64,000 bases of DNA from Zoroaster sp. YZ-2022 (taxonomy: Eukaryota > Echinodermata > Asteroidea > Forcipulatida > Zoroasteridae), in the NCBI GenBank assembly GCA_029582265.1, contig CM055828.1, positions 9,752,402 through 9,816,401 of the forward strand, written 5' to 3'. Positions within the stretch are counted from its first letter, which is position 1; each line of letters starts with the position of its first letter. The notes below the pieces were generated by a model. That model was not told where the DNA came from. It did no database searches and saw only the letters and a list, made by a program, of their open reading frames with translations. Positions 12,087 through 23,400 of this stretch are shown piece by piece. The translations under genes and the position numbers were made by a program.

Positions 12087-13114
12087 GCTCAGTTTGAAGA
12101 CAGTGGCTGTAAAGTGCGTCTGTCCTGGCAGCCAATCAGCGTGTCGGTGGTCACTGTACCTGCCTTGGAATGGTATGTGAACAGTATTTCATAGAAATAT
12201 GATAATTGATATTCCACTTTTCAAAATGTTACAAAACTAATTTACTATTCTTATTTATAATTTTTCCTGAAACACTGTGAGCATGTTACTAAGAGAAGTG
12301 AACTTGAGTGTCTTACGCTGTGAATGCCGTTACGAGCGATCTACTATCATCATTGAGGTGAGAAGAACAGCATGGGTGGATCCAGGAAGGGAGGGGCTCA
12401 AAGGAGGATTACCCTCTATTTTGGTAGTGAAACCCCCTCCCCCTTTTCACGTTCATGTTCACCACTGGCAGTAACCTTTGACGTTTGATCATCTTTATCA
12501 CTCAAACAAAATAGTTGACCGCATAAATGGGTAGAATGTGATCCGACCTCCACTTTTCTCATTAAATATAACCAATAATGTATTTACCTACCTTGTAAGG
12601 TGGAGAACATATGGATGATGATGGACATATACTTCAAATTATTCCAGGATATTTATTTCATGAAAAATCAGGCATTTTTGGTATACGATGACTTCTCGGT
12701 CATGTCAGTCTGATCTTGTCAACTCACAATTAGTGACCAACACAGTCATTGTACATGCGCAGTGGCAACTATAACAGATCCTTCTATTTTCTGAAGGGAG
12801 GATTTTTTGAAGGAAATCAGTCGAAAACCATCATAAAAGTGGATTTTAAATATAGTTTTACTTTCTGTACCCCAAAATTGATGGAATCATTTTTTAACTG
12901 GTTAGTGGTTGTAAAAAAATTCCAAAAACCCTTCAAAAGTGGCGGTCGGATACGACATTCTTTCCCCATAAACCGGCACTAAGCAGATTTGACGAATCAC
13001 TTCACAACACAAACATATTTGCAACCCACCCTCACCAAGACAGAAGCAATGCTTTTGAGAGTAAAACATCCAAGATCCAAGAACTCTCTCAACCCTCGTG
13101 TACACTTTTCCCAA

Positions 13115-13149
<35 letters not shown>

Positions 13150-14310
13150 CAACCACTCAAATGTGTGCTGTTCAATTTTTGTTTCAGATTGTAGTCGTGT
13201 TTATAGTTGTCTTGGCAGGGATACTGATTTTGTATCTCATTGCATTACTGCTTTGGACCTACTATGCTGAAGAGAGGTCACAGTGATCCCAGGAGAACAA
13301 TGCCGACTCATTTGTAAGTTTATTATTGTTTTGTACTGTGTATTGCAGGCCTCGATCGTAACCATGACCGTTGCCGTGAGACCCCTCCAAGTTGCCGTAA
13401 TGCCCTTGGGTTGGCCTTGAAATTTCAGGCAGCCAAGGCCAAGCGACCATGCCCTCTCAATCCTTAAGGTGAGGCCCAGTATTGTATAGAAAATCAATAA
13501 TCCATAACTCAGACCATTGACTGAAGAAAAGTGACCATCATGAATTAGACCAATACCCAATGAACTCGACAGTCGGCAAGAATTCCTGACAATGTTCGGA
13601 TTAATTCTGACTATCAACCAATCAGTTCAGACAACACCAACTACATGTAATGTATTTTGACCATCAACTAATGAATACCAAGCACAGTCTGATAGAATAT
13701 ATTCATCAGCTAATTCAGACCCACTAGTCCATCAACTAATAATTTTACCATCGATCAGATATGTTTATCAGCTAATTCAGTCAGATCATTCACGACTACG
13801 TTCAGACCATCAACGAATCCCTAATAAGCACCGTCTGTTAGAATATTAGTTCATCAGTGAATTCAGACCCATCAGATAATGAATTTAGTCCATCAACTAA
13901 TAATTTTGACCATCGATAAATATGTTCATCTGCTAATTCATTCAGATCATTGACCTGCGCTCTGACCCATCAGCTAATGAATTTGGATAATCAAATAATA
14001 ATTCTGAATTCTGGCCATCATCCAATAAAATTTGTCCATCAACTAATAAATTCAGACCACACTAACTATTAATTCAAATATCAAGTAAATTTAGACCATC
14101 ATCAAAACATTGTCCATCAAATAATGAATTCACATCACTGACCAATGAGTTATGACAACTGGATGACAATATCACAGAGCATCTCTTTTTTCCCCCAGAC
14201 TTCCTTAGCGCCCGATACTCCTAATCTACATTGAGTCGTGTTGGCTGGCCCAGCGATGGCGACATAAAGTGATTGAGCAGAGGAGGCGTGTTTGAGAATC
14301 ATCTACTGAG
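12087..14310 (+). CDS. TMEM9: TMEM9-family transmembrane protein, 3' part, four exons
   Basis: Four exons with good splice sites are visible: 12,087-12,172, 12,282-12,357, 13,188-13,313 and 14,199 to about 14,310. Exon 2 ends in the conserved cysteine motif (L)RCECRYERS before GTGAGA. Exon 3 follows TTTGTTTCAG in the matching phase and encodes the single membrane span (IVVVFIVVLAGILILYLIALLL). In a shifted frame it then gives DPTMLKR, like the DP/EP-x-LKR of the family. Exon 4 encodes QRWRHKVIEQRRRVF plus ENHLLS, the diagnostic TMEM9/TMEM9B C-terminus. Exon 1 carries a KCVCP-like cysteine motif in a shifted frame. Family members are glycosylated lysosomal/endosomal type I membrane proteins linked in vertebrates to v-ATPase and Wnt signalling. 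The signal-peptide exon is missing. About four single-base frame breaks (near 12,111, 12,310, 13,250 and 14,240-14,295) look like assembly errors, since splice sites and domain order are intact. A decayed gene is the alternative. Confidence 0.78.
13116..13145. repeat. Poly(A) run of 30 in TMEM9 intron
   Basis: Thirty consecutive A lie about 40 bp before the exon 3 acceptor. It may be a retroelement tail or a slippage-prone run. The stated length is unlikely to be exact. Confidence 0.6.
13490..14160. repeat. Degenerate intronic minisatellite, CCATCAACTAAT-type
   Basis: About 670 bp between TMEM9 exons 3 and 4 is built from diverged words of the type ATTCAGACCATCAACTAAT, roughly 20-22 bases long. 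A larger period is visible: 13,663-13,804 and 13,806-13,965 align along their length, sharing CAC/CCGTCTG, AGAATAT, TTCATC and ATCATT blocks in order. The divergence suggests an old expansion. Confidence 0.7.
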
Positions 14311-14551
14311 CTGCGAGAACAGATCCAGATCTACAAGACCATTTTCACAAGAGCTTCTCAGCAGATAAACTTGCTGTGAAGCGGTTTTTATAGTTACCAG
14401 CCAAAATGTCATATAAGATGCATATAATTTAACTGGTTGTCTGTTCTGTATTGCTTAGCAAAGATATTAGTGTTGTCGGAAGAAGGTCATAAGGCTCGAC
14501 CTTCTTCGGGCACCTAAAAGTCTAACTTTGTCCCAGCAGATGGTCGTAAGC

Positions 14552-14557
14552 AATAAA
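14552..14557 (+). terminator. Candidate polyadenylation signal of the TMEM9-like gene
   Basis: A canonical AATAAA lies about 240 bp after the end of the TMEM9 coding part. It would give a short 3' UTR. No cDNA evidence is available. Confidence 0.35.
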
Positions 14558-14559
14558 AT

Positions 14560-15460
14560 GGCTCCTTGAGAAAAAAAGTAGAGCATAACTGTTATCTATT
14601 TGTTGCTAGAATTACTCCCAAGACATGATTTTCCATTCCCATGTGAATTTAACTTTCTAATGACTTATAAATGACACAAAACGACCAAACTTTCACACTC
14701 GGTTTTCTTGATACACAATTTTGCACATTAATTGCTTACAACCTTTGCGGTCACACTTGTTCGTCCTTCTTCCGGTACTAGCGATATCTTCTAACAAGAT
14801 CTAAGAATCGCTTGAAATGGTCCTGGTTTCTGGTAATGGACATTCATTCAATGCTCTTCCAACTCATTAACAGTACTCAGGATAAATCCTGATGAATATA
14901 ACAGCCAAAGGAATGTAAAATTAGATTTCTTAACTAATTAATTAACATGTTTTCAAGACATCGACATGTGCTTGTGGCTATTTTTGATTATTATTTTACC
15001 AATAAGTTTGGTTTAACTTCATCAGTGTAATTGCTGATACAGGCTATGGGGATTACTACGCATCACCAGTACACAACATTCACTTAAGTGTGTATTGACT
15101 TAATTCAGAGTATTCTACTTTGGCTTGAAATATAGTGACGCTCTGGCAAACCTGAAACTTCCCGGCATTTACCATAATGCGTAACAGCCATGAAAGGTCA
15201 AAAACTGACCGGGGACCAGAGATATTCATGTCACCATATAGGTTAGCATTTTCTCTGATTTTGATGGAAAAGAAAAATCCTGAACGTTCTTCTGAAAATT
15301 GGGTCCAAGTTTAGGGTTTTTGCCAGAGACAGTCACATATGTCAGAAGGCTGGTAAACCTGTGTTTTCACACTGATGGATGTGTGACTGGTGCCCATTCC
15401 TATGACTCAGTTATCCGTCACTGCACCTAAACTGAACTTACCAAGAAATAGACTGCATTA
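14560..15460. other. Clean intergenic sequence, nothing recognised
   Basis: Normal-complexity sequence downstream of the TMEM9-like gene with no open frame, repeat or RNA motif that I can support. It could include UTR. Confidence 0.4.
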
Positions 15461-15469
15461 ACCTTCCTA

Positions 15470-15725
15470 TGGTTTGACCTTTCAAAATCTGCTTACTGGC
15501 AAAATGGCTATCAATAATGTATGAACCCTTTAAAACCCTCCAGAATTTGTTGCTACTGAACTACCACACCTTTCAATACCCTTTGAAAGGTATTGAGCTA
15601 TTCAACACCAGTTTGTTCAGAGTTGTTTCACCTTGAAACCTTTCATAGTCCTTTTGTCAGAACAGTTTCTCACCTTCAAAACCCTTCAGTACAGCAAACT
15701 TGAAAGGTTTTGAAAGGTCCAAATC
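15470..15725. repeat. Cluster of CCTTTCAAAACC words in both orientations
   Basis: The words CCTTTCAAAAT, CCTTTAAAACC, CCTTTCAATACC, ACCTTTCATAG and CCTTCAAAACCC, and their complements GAAAGGTATTG and GAAAGGTTTTGAAAGG, occur about every 20-40 bp. At 15,573-15,596, CAATACC and GGTATTG form a small hairpin. The block ends just before the assembly gap and the first piggyBac copy. Confidence 0.5.
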
Positions 15726-15791
15726 TATGGCAAACTGCACTGTACATGGAGGGTTAATTTTTTTTGTGGCACCCCTTTTTCTGTTTTCCCC

Positions 15792-16291
15792 NNNNNNNNN
15801 NNNNNNNNNNNNNNNNNNNNNNNNNNNNNNNNNNNNNNNNNNNNNNNNNNNNNNNNNNNNNNNNNNNNNNNNNNNNNNNNNNNNNNNNNNNNNNNNNNNN
15901 NNNNNNNNNNNNNNNNNNNNNNNNNNNNNNNNNNNNNNNNNNNNNNNNNNNNNNNNNNNNNNNNNNNNNNNNNNNNNNNNNNNNNNNNNNNNNNNNNNNN
16001 NNNNNNNNNNNNNNNNNNNNNNNNNNNNNNNNNNNNNNNNNNNNNNNNNNNNNNNNNNNNNNNNNNNNNNNNNNNNNNNNNNNNNNNNNNNNNNNNNNNN
16101 NNNNNNNNNNNNNNNNNNNNNNNNNNNNNNNNNNNNNNNNNNNNNNNNNNNNNNNNNNNNNNNNNNNNNNNNNNNNNNNNNNNNNNNNNNNNNNNNNNNN
16201 NNNNNNNNNNNNNNNNNNNNNNNNNNNNNNNNNNNNNNNNNNNNNNNNNNNNNNNNNNNNNNNNNNNNNNNNNNNNNNNNNNNNNNNNNNN
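15792..16291. other. Assembly gap of exactly 500 N
   Basis: A fixed-size gap. The sequence just right of it aligns with 37,368 onward of the later piggyBac copy, so the gap hides the 5' part of the first piggyBac transposase. Its true size is unknown and may be well over 500 bp. Confidence 0.97.
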
Positions 16292-17100
16292 CAGACTGCC
16301 CCCCCAAACCCAACAGTTGCAGGAAAACTCTGATCTGGTCCATGGATTTAGAATAAGGCCCGTAATATATTGTGAAAATACTATACTAGCCCAGCTCTTG
16401 TAGCTAAACTTGCTAAACTAGGATTCGATGTTGTGGAACTGTTCGTTACACACAGGAATACCCAGCTGAAACCCAAAAACCATAAAATGAAGAAAGGAGA
16501 TGACCCATTTTTTTGGTGAAAGGTGGGCAATGTGTATCGTTTGGCAAGACAAAAATCTGTAACACTTTTAACTAATGTAGGCAACACTGATTTGTCCAAA
16601 AGCAAATTCGTGTAATAAAAGCACAAGTGGATTTTGTGATGTTATGAAGCCCAATTGTATTGAAGATTACAACAAAAACATGGGTGGAACTGATCTTGCC
16701 AACCAATGTTTTCAGTACTACAATCATACACACAGAAGCTTGAAATGGTGGAAAAGAGTTTTTTCCATATGCTGAATATTTGTATTGTCAATAGAGTAAT
16801 ATTCACCAGCATAGAGGAACAAAAATGTCAGTAACCTTGATTTTCGTATAGGATTGTACAGGGCTTGCTGTTGGGTTGGGAACGTAACGCAACAAGTCAG
16901 TTGAGATACCATATTCCTATTGAGTTGACAGGGCAACAGCACTATCCTGCAAAAACCTCTAATGGAAAGAAACGCGACTGCATTGTTTGCAGTAACCGAA
17001 AATTAGGCAGGCGAAAACAAACAAAGATGATCTGTAAACAATGTGCCAACCTATGTGCATAGTTCCTTGCTTTGAGAAATACCCATCACTTGATTGTAAA
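16292..17100 (+). pseudogene. piggyBac transposase, C-terminal half, frameshifted
   Basis: In successive frames the stretch encodes the end of the DDE core and the tail. A DVVELFVTHR-like strand region lies near 16,425-16,460. GGTDLANQ at about 16,683-16,706 matches the family GGVD-x-x-DQ motif that carries the last catalytic aspartate; the second D position reads N here. RSLKWWKRVF near 16,737-16,765 is the usual basic/aromatic block. The open frame 16,865-17,062 has the cysteine-rich tail (CIVCSNRK...MICKQC), a zinc-binding domain that in family members binds the element ends. Stops and shifts interrupt the core. The N-terminal part lies in the gap. The product would be a nuclear cut-and-paste transposase, but this copy is inactive or misassembled. 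Confidence 0.85.
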
Positions 17101-17151
17101 TCTATACTATTTGTTAAACCCCCGTTCAATGTTGGGAATGGTCGGACAAGT

Positions 17152-17640
17152 GCAGATTACAGTCCAAACCAACATTGAATTGAGTGTGGGGTGTTAGCAT
17201 GGATTGTGATGTTTTACACTGAATACAAGTAAATGGTTCATTTCAAGTAGATAACCAAAAAATCCCCAAATCCAGTTGTTTTCATGGAAAACAATCTTCC
17301 CCTTATTTTATTTGCATGAAATATCACCCATTTGTTTTGACTTTAGTGTAAATACTGATCAAATATTTAATTGTTTTGCTTTTACACTTAAAAATCTGCA
17401 GATTAGTCCAAACCAACATTGAATTGGGGGTGGGGGTTATTAGCATGGATTGTGATGTATTTACACTGAATACAAGTAAATGGTTCATTTCAAGTACAAA
17501 ACAAACAAAAATCCCAAAAATCTCATCCAAGTTGTTTTCACATGGAACAAAAATCTTATACTCCATGATTGCATGAAATATCACCCATTTGTATTACTTT
17601 ATGTAAATACTGATCTAATTATTTCGCTTTTGCACAATGT
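17152..17640. repeat. Pair of about 246-bp subterminal direct repeats in piggyBac A
   Basis: The unit starting GCAGATTACAGTCCAAACC at 17,152 recurs at 17,398 with the same order: GGGGTG block, TTAGCATGGATTGTGATG, GAATACAAGTAAATGG, TTGCATGAAATATCACCC. Copy B has the same pair with a period near 252 (38,224 and 38,476). Confidence 0.8.
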
Positions 17641-18062
17641 TTTCCTCCTTTTGTATACTCATTTTACCATCATTTTTACATACAATAGAAATATAAAAAT
17701 TGTATATTCCTGCTGTGTGAGGGCGCACTTCAATGAAATTGTGAAACATCCACTGGTGCTGAAGTGACATTGGGCTCCTAATTACTGTGGTAAAGAAGGG
17801 TTCTTCTGACATAACTGGCTGGTAATGAAGAGGTTAATAGAGCATGCTGTGGTAAGGAGGGGTATGCTTACAGAAGTTGCTGGAACTGGAAAGTGTTAAT
17901 AAATAGCTGATTTAGCTACGTATTCATAGTGCATTGTTCTGTGATAATCATTATTAATGATATTTACATACTTCACTCATTGTTCAGACAAATATTGTTT
18001 GTAACCCCCCCAAACCAAAAAAAAAAAAAAAAAAAAAAAAAGTAGGAAATATGTTTATAGTG

Positions 18063-18178
18063 GCAACATGCGACTATTACCTTTCTTGAGTTTTGTAGGT
18101 TCTTAAAAGAACTGTTTGTTTCAAACAAGTTGTTCTTAAGAACCCACACAACTGAAAGATATTATACATGGTGCCACC
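18063..18178. repeat. Long imperfect palindrome (fold-back), about 55-bp arms
   Basis: The left arm runs from GGCAACATGCGACTATTACC through GGTTCTTAAAAGAAC. The right arm (GTTCTTAAGAACC to ATGGTGCCACC) is its reverse complement with some mismatches, around a GTTTCAAAC centre. It follows an A run at about 18,017-18,040. A closely similar palindrome follows piggyBac copy B at 39,098-39,220, and a corrupted version lies at about 30,330-30,420. It is a fold-back MITE or a conserved part of the duplicated flank. Confidence 0.75.
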
Positions 18179-18183
18179 TCCTA

Positions 18184-20500
18184 TACACTCATTACTTATC
18201 CTAAATTTATTAATTTTAAAAAAAAAGTCACGGTTTCGAAAAACAAAAGTCCTTCACTGGGTTTGGTGAAGGGTTTTTAATAATTTTTAAATATTCTGAA
18301 AGTTTCCCAAAAAGTCCCCCTTATTTATGTTTTTTGTTTCCCTTGGTTAAAAATTTTTAAACTTATTAATTTTTTTTAACATTTTGGCACAAAGAAAATT
18401 GATTCCCAAATTTTTGCATTTTGGTGAAATTCAACAAAGGGGTTTTTTTGGTGATTAGTTCTGGAAAAATAAGAGACAGTTTTAAAAATTTTGAAGTTGG
18501 GTTTATTTTAACTTTACAAAGGGTTTTTTTAAAAGGAAGGGGGGTAAGGTTCTTTTTTCCAAAAATTAAAAAGTAAAAAAAAAAAAAAGGGAAACAAAAA
18601 TTTTTTTTTTTTAAAAAGGGAAAAAAAACACTTGGTCCCCCAAAACAAAGCCAAAATTTACGGTTTTTTTAAAAAACCCAAAAAAAATGAAAAATTTCCC
18701 CTTTGGCCTTTTTTTGCACGGCAAAAAACCCCCCTTTTTTTAAAATTTAAAATTTAAAATAAAAAAACTCCCTTTTTTGCAAATTATTCCCCCCAAAAAC
18801 AAATAACCAATTTTTAAAAAAGATGTAAAAACCCCCTTTTATTAATTCAAGCCCTTGGAAACCCCAAAAAAAAAGGGGAAAAAAAAGGAAATTTTGTGAA
18901 AAAAGGGGGGGGGGGAAAAAAATTTTTTCCAAAAAATTTCAAACTATTTTTTTGGAAAAAAAAATTCTTTCCCCTTGCTACCCCTTTAATTTAAATTACC
19001 CCAAAAATAAAATCTTTTTTAAAATGCCAATAAAAATTTTTTTAAAATTCAAAAGAAAAATTAAAAAGGTTGTATTTTTAAATGACCCCAACCCCCTTCA
19101 ATTTGCAAAATTTAAAGGGGGAACCCTTTTTAAAAATTTTTTTGGCTTTTAAACAAAACTTTAAATTTTAATTTGGTGAAACTTATTCTTGGGTATTGAA
19201 AAACAAAAAAAATCAAAGTTTAAAAAATATACAAAAATTAACCATTTGAAAGGGGGTTTAAAACCCCTTGTTTGTTTACATTAAATTTTCTTAAAAGGTG
19301 TGAAAATTTTATGTAAATTTAAAGATCCCGCTTTTTTTCCCCGGCCCCTGAACTGGAAGCCAAAAATTTTCAATCAAAAAATTATTTGTAAAAATCCTTT
19401 TTTTTTTTAAAAAAATATAATGAAAATTTACAATATATGAATTACCTGACCCTTTTGGCCCTTTTTAAAATAAAAAAGGGAAGTTTTTTCCCTTAAAAAT
19501 AAGGCAAAAAATAAAAATTTTAAAAATTTTAAAATTTTAAAAAATAGAAAAAAAATAAAAATTTTAAATAAAAAAATAATTAATAAAAAAAGTTTAGGCA
19601 ATTCCATTGTGGGCCTCCCAAAAAAAAAAATAATCAAACAAAAAAGAATCAGGGAAAAATTTTATTTAATTGAATCCCTTTGCCCCCAATTTAACATTGG
19701 TGTCTCAGAATCTAAAGACCGAAACGGGGGCTGCTTTCCATGTAAAGGGTGGATCTCTGACGATCCTTTTTTTAAAATTTTGGGTAGGCTTTTTGTCTTA
19801 AAAATTAACAAACAATTTTTCTAACCAAAGGGGTTAAAAAAAATTTCCCTAAAATTTTACAAAGTCTCACAAAGTTTATTTTAAAAAAAACCTTTAAAAG
19901 AAAAAATCTGTCTTTATATTTTTTATTCCCCCCATGCCCAATACAGGCTTACTTTTGGGATTCACCTTCCAAAAACAAAGGAAAATCTTTCCTTTTTTGC
20001 AAAAAGTTTTTAAGATTCAATTTTTAAGGAAAAAAATGGTGCCTGATTTTAATTTGGGGGAAAAGTATTAAAGGGGTTAAAAAGGGACCAGTAAAAGTTT
20101 TTGAAAGGGAGGGGGGGAAACGTTTTTTCCGTTTATATATATTGGGGTAATTTCCCGGGGGCTTTTGACAACTGATGGAAGGGAAGAAATGTAAGGGGCC
20201 CAAAGAATTTAAGTGCATACAGGAAATAATTTAAACCCTCTTTCCACTGAAAAAAAATTTGTTTTTTATTTTCAAAATTTTTCCAAAAAAGGGTTTTAAA
20301 ATTGCTCTTTAAAACAAAGGGGGCCGGGCCAAAAAATTTTAATAAAAATTTACTACTGTTTTATGTGAGTTTTAAAAATTTGTTATTTATGTTTTACAAC
20401 TTGCTCATTGGGTTCCTTTTCTTTGTTTAATTTTTTTAATTTGCAAAAAAATTATTTGTTATTTTTTAGACTTTTTTTAAAAGGGCCCCTTTAAAAAAAA
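18184..20500. other. Homopolymer-stuttered sequence, largely unreadable
   Basis: Runs of three to ten identical bases dominate and no reliable frame exists. A 71-codon plus frame at 19,609-19,824 has a weak resemblance to a piggyBac core segment (PLIES-type stretch, then PCKG) but is not enough for a call. The block presumably contains flank sequence between piggyBac copies A and D. Confidence 0.5.
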
Positions 20501-23400
20501 ACCATTTTTTTTCAGGATAGGGTTGGGGAAAAAACGGGTGAAAAAAAAATTAAGCCCCCAAGCCCAAAAAAAATAAAACAAAATTAAAATTTTCCCCCCC
20601 GTTTTTTTTTTAGGTCAAGGAAAAAGGGGTGTGGGGGGTTTTTTTTTTCCCATTAATTATAGGGGTCAAAAAGGCCTTTTTTTGTAACGCCCTTCCCTGG
20701 GGTTTAAAAAACCCCGGGAACCACCCCCCGGAACCACTTAAATAAGAAAACGATTTTTTGGGGGCCCCATCGGAAAATTTTTTTTTAAAAAAAAACCACT
20801 TTCTTTTTAAAAATTTTTTCACGTATTAATTTTAATTTAATTTTGGGGACCCAAAAAATGTGGATTTCAATTTTTGGAACAGGGGCTGAATCAATAGGAA
20901 AAAATTTACGAACGATTAACTTAAAGGGGAAAATCGGGGGAAAATGAAAACTAAAAATTAAATTTTTTGAAAATAAAATTAACGAATTAAATTTTTTTTT
21001 CCCTGGCTTGTTCCTGGGGGGTTATAAGGTTTTAAAAAAGGGAAAATTTTTTATAGGTTAAAACCCCACCTAGGGGAAAAAATAAAATAAAAATGTAAAA
21101 ATTTTATTTTGGGGGGGGTTTTTATTAAAAAGCAATTATTTAAAATTACTAAATTTTAAATTTCCCAAAATTTACCCTTTAAACGTTAAACACCTTTGCA
21201 CCCTTTTAAGCCCCAAAAATAGCCTTATTAAAAAGGCCCCAAAGCTTTAAAAAAATTAATTTAAAAAATAATTTAAAAAAAATTTTATAAATTTTAATAT
21301 AATTATATTTTTTTTTCCACATTTTCATTTTGACCCCCTTCCCGGAAAAAAGCAAATATTGATTTTAAAAAAGGACCAGTTTCCTCCTTTTTTTTTTTCA
21401 GCCACCCCGGGGGAAGGCCGAGATCAAGAAGACAAAAAAGATTTTCCGATCGGAAGCAACCCTTTTACTTTGGGGGATGTGTTATAAATTTCCCCCCGGG
21501 CATGCCCGGGGCGGTGAAGGGCCATTTTGTCAATTTTAAGGGTTTTTTAAAATCCCCTAAAGCAAAAAAATCTCCGTCCCAATTTCTCAAAAAAAATTCA
21601 GAAAAGGGCTTTGTGGACTTTACAAACTAAAAAAATCCTCAATAAAGTTACGGTAACAGGGGTTCCCCCCCATTCTCCCCACTTTTGGAATGGTTAGTTC
21701 TTTTTGGTTCCCAAAATTAACCACCTGGGCCCTGGTAAAGGGGAAAAACTTTCCAAAGGGCCCCCTTTATAAAGTCTTGGCCAACCTGAAACCCCCCGAA
21801 ATCTTCCCGCTATTGAATTGGAAAATATTTTTTTAGCCCCTTAAAACCACAAGGGAATTAAAAGTTTTGAACAGTAAAAAGGGACATTTTTTTTTTAAAT
21901 TAAGAGGACAAACCCCCTTTTGTGTGAACGAGTTTAATAAACTATCCCAAACCCAACATTGGGGGAAAAAATTGTTTATTTTTGGACTTGGAAAAAGGGG
22001 CAGAAATTTTTGTGTAACTCCCCCGTTAGCAAATTGAAACAGTTCGGATTTTAATTTTTTCATCGGGGGTTTCCCCGCAAAAAAAAAAATAAAAAGGGTT
22101 GGGTAAAAGGGTGGGATTTGACTTTCAAACAAAAACTGAACATTTTAACAATTAAAACCGGGTTTTTTAAAAGAAAGGGGTTAAAAAAGCCGTGGATTTT
22201 TTTTTTTTTCCCCTTTTTTAAAGTTCAAAAAAACTGGGGGGAACATTTCCCCCAAATTTTTTTCAGAACCAATCTCCAAAAAAAGCAAATTTGGGGAAAA
22301 GGTTTTCCTAGTGTTTTTGTTTGGGTTGAAGGAAAAAGGAAAAGGGGGAAAAAAAACTCTTGTTTTAAAAGGGATTGTCAGGGCCGTTGGGGGGGAAAAA
22401 GCAACAAGTATGAATTTTTTATTGGTGAAAAAGACAGGGCAAAACCCCAATGAAAGAAACGCAAACCCATTTTTGGGGAAAAAACAAAATAAGTAAAAAA
22501 AAAAATATCTGAAAAAAATTAATATTCATTTTTCCCGTTTAAAATAAAAACTTGATTGTAAATTTAAAATGGATTTTTAAAAAATTTTGGGGAATTCACC
22601 CCGCAAAAAAGTCAAAAACATTAATTGGGGTGGGGTTTTGTTAAATGGTTGATGAAACATGAATACAAGAAATTTCTTTCCCCAAATAAAAAAAAAAAAT
22701 TTTTAAATTCCACAAGTTTTTTTTAAAAAACTTCCTCCCTTTCGAAACCCCTTTTGTTTTATTTTTGTAAAATTGAAAATTTTTTTTTTTTTTAACAAAA
22801 ATTCGATTTTTTTAAAAATTGTTTTTTATAAATTTATTTTTACCCCTGTAAATGGTTTTAAGAAAACAAAAAAACCCCAAAATCCTCTTTTTTTTTTCCT
22901 GGAAAAATCAAACCGAAAACCCGAGATAAATTCCCCCATTTTTTTTCCGTGAAACAATTATTTTTTTTGACTTTCCTTTTTTTAAACTCTTTTTCCAATT
23001 TAAAAGAAAAAAAATTATCGTGTGAGGGGCCTTCAATGAATAAAAATCCCCTTGGGGGGAAACATTGCCCCAAATTTGGAAAAAAGGCCCCCCTTTAATG
23101 AAAGGGTTTGGCATTTTGGGTAGGGGTTTTTTAAAAGTGGTAAACTAAAAGTTTAATAAATTTTAGTTGATTCTAGTCTTTTTTTGTTTTATTTTAAAAA
23201 AATTTTCTTTTTCCCCTTGAAAAATTTTTTTTTTAATTAAAAAAAAAAAAATTTAAAAATTTTTTAGGGAAACCCCCAGAATCTTTTTGGGGAGGTTCTA
23301 AAGAACTTTTTTTTTTCCCGTTTTTAAGAAACCCTAAAAGTTTTAAAAGCCTTTACCCCTAAGTTTACCACAGCAAGCCTAATTTTTTTTCAAAATTTAT
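20500..23400 (+). mobile_element. piggyBac copy D, heavily error-laden
   Basis: Landmarks of copy B recur in the same order under stretched homopolymers. An upstream flank at 20,530-20,780 parallels 35,570-35,850. An acceptor-like TTTTTTCAG plus GAGATCAAGAA...GACA at 21,390-21,440 parallels 36,630-36,700. GACAGGGCAA...CCCCAATG near 22,433-22,455 parallels 38,005-38,040. AATTGGGGTGGGG...GAATACAAG near 22,624-22,668 parallels the subterminal repeat. A fold-back remnant (GGTTCTAAAGAAC...AAGAAACC) is near 23,295-23,335. The transposase frames are unreadable. Confidence 0.6.

Larger units (their letters stand above)
16292..17837 (+). mobile_element. piggyBac element, copy A (3' part)
   Basis: The element enters from the assembly gap. 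It contains the C-terminal half of a piggyBac transposase (to about 17,100), a pair of about 246-bp direct repeats, and ends near TTAA at 17,834-17,837. TTAA is the piggyBac target site. A related end, GGAACTGGAAAGTGTTAA, lies 60 bp further on. The same order recurs at 37.37-38.91 kb with high similarity. The 5' end is not visible. Confidence 0.75.

Noticed and set aside
13237..13617. 126-codon minus-strand ORF
   Set aside because: It runs antisense through TMEM9 exon 3 and the start of the intronic minisatellite and has no recognisable motif.
15657..16356. Open frames of about 190-230 codons across the assembly gap
   Set aside because: They exist only because the N run contains no stop codons.
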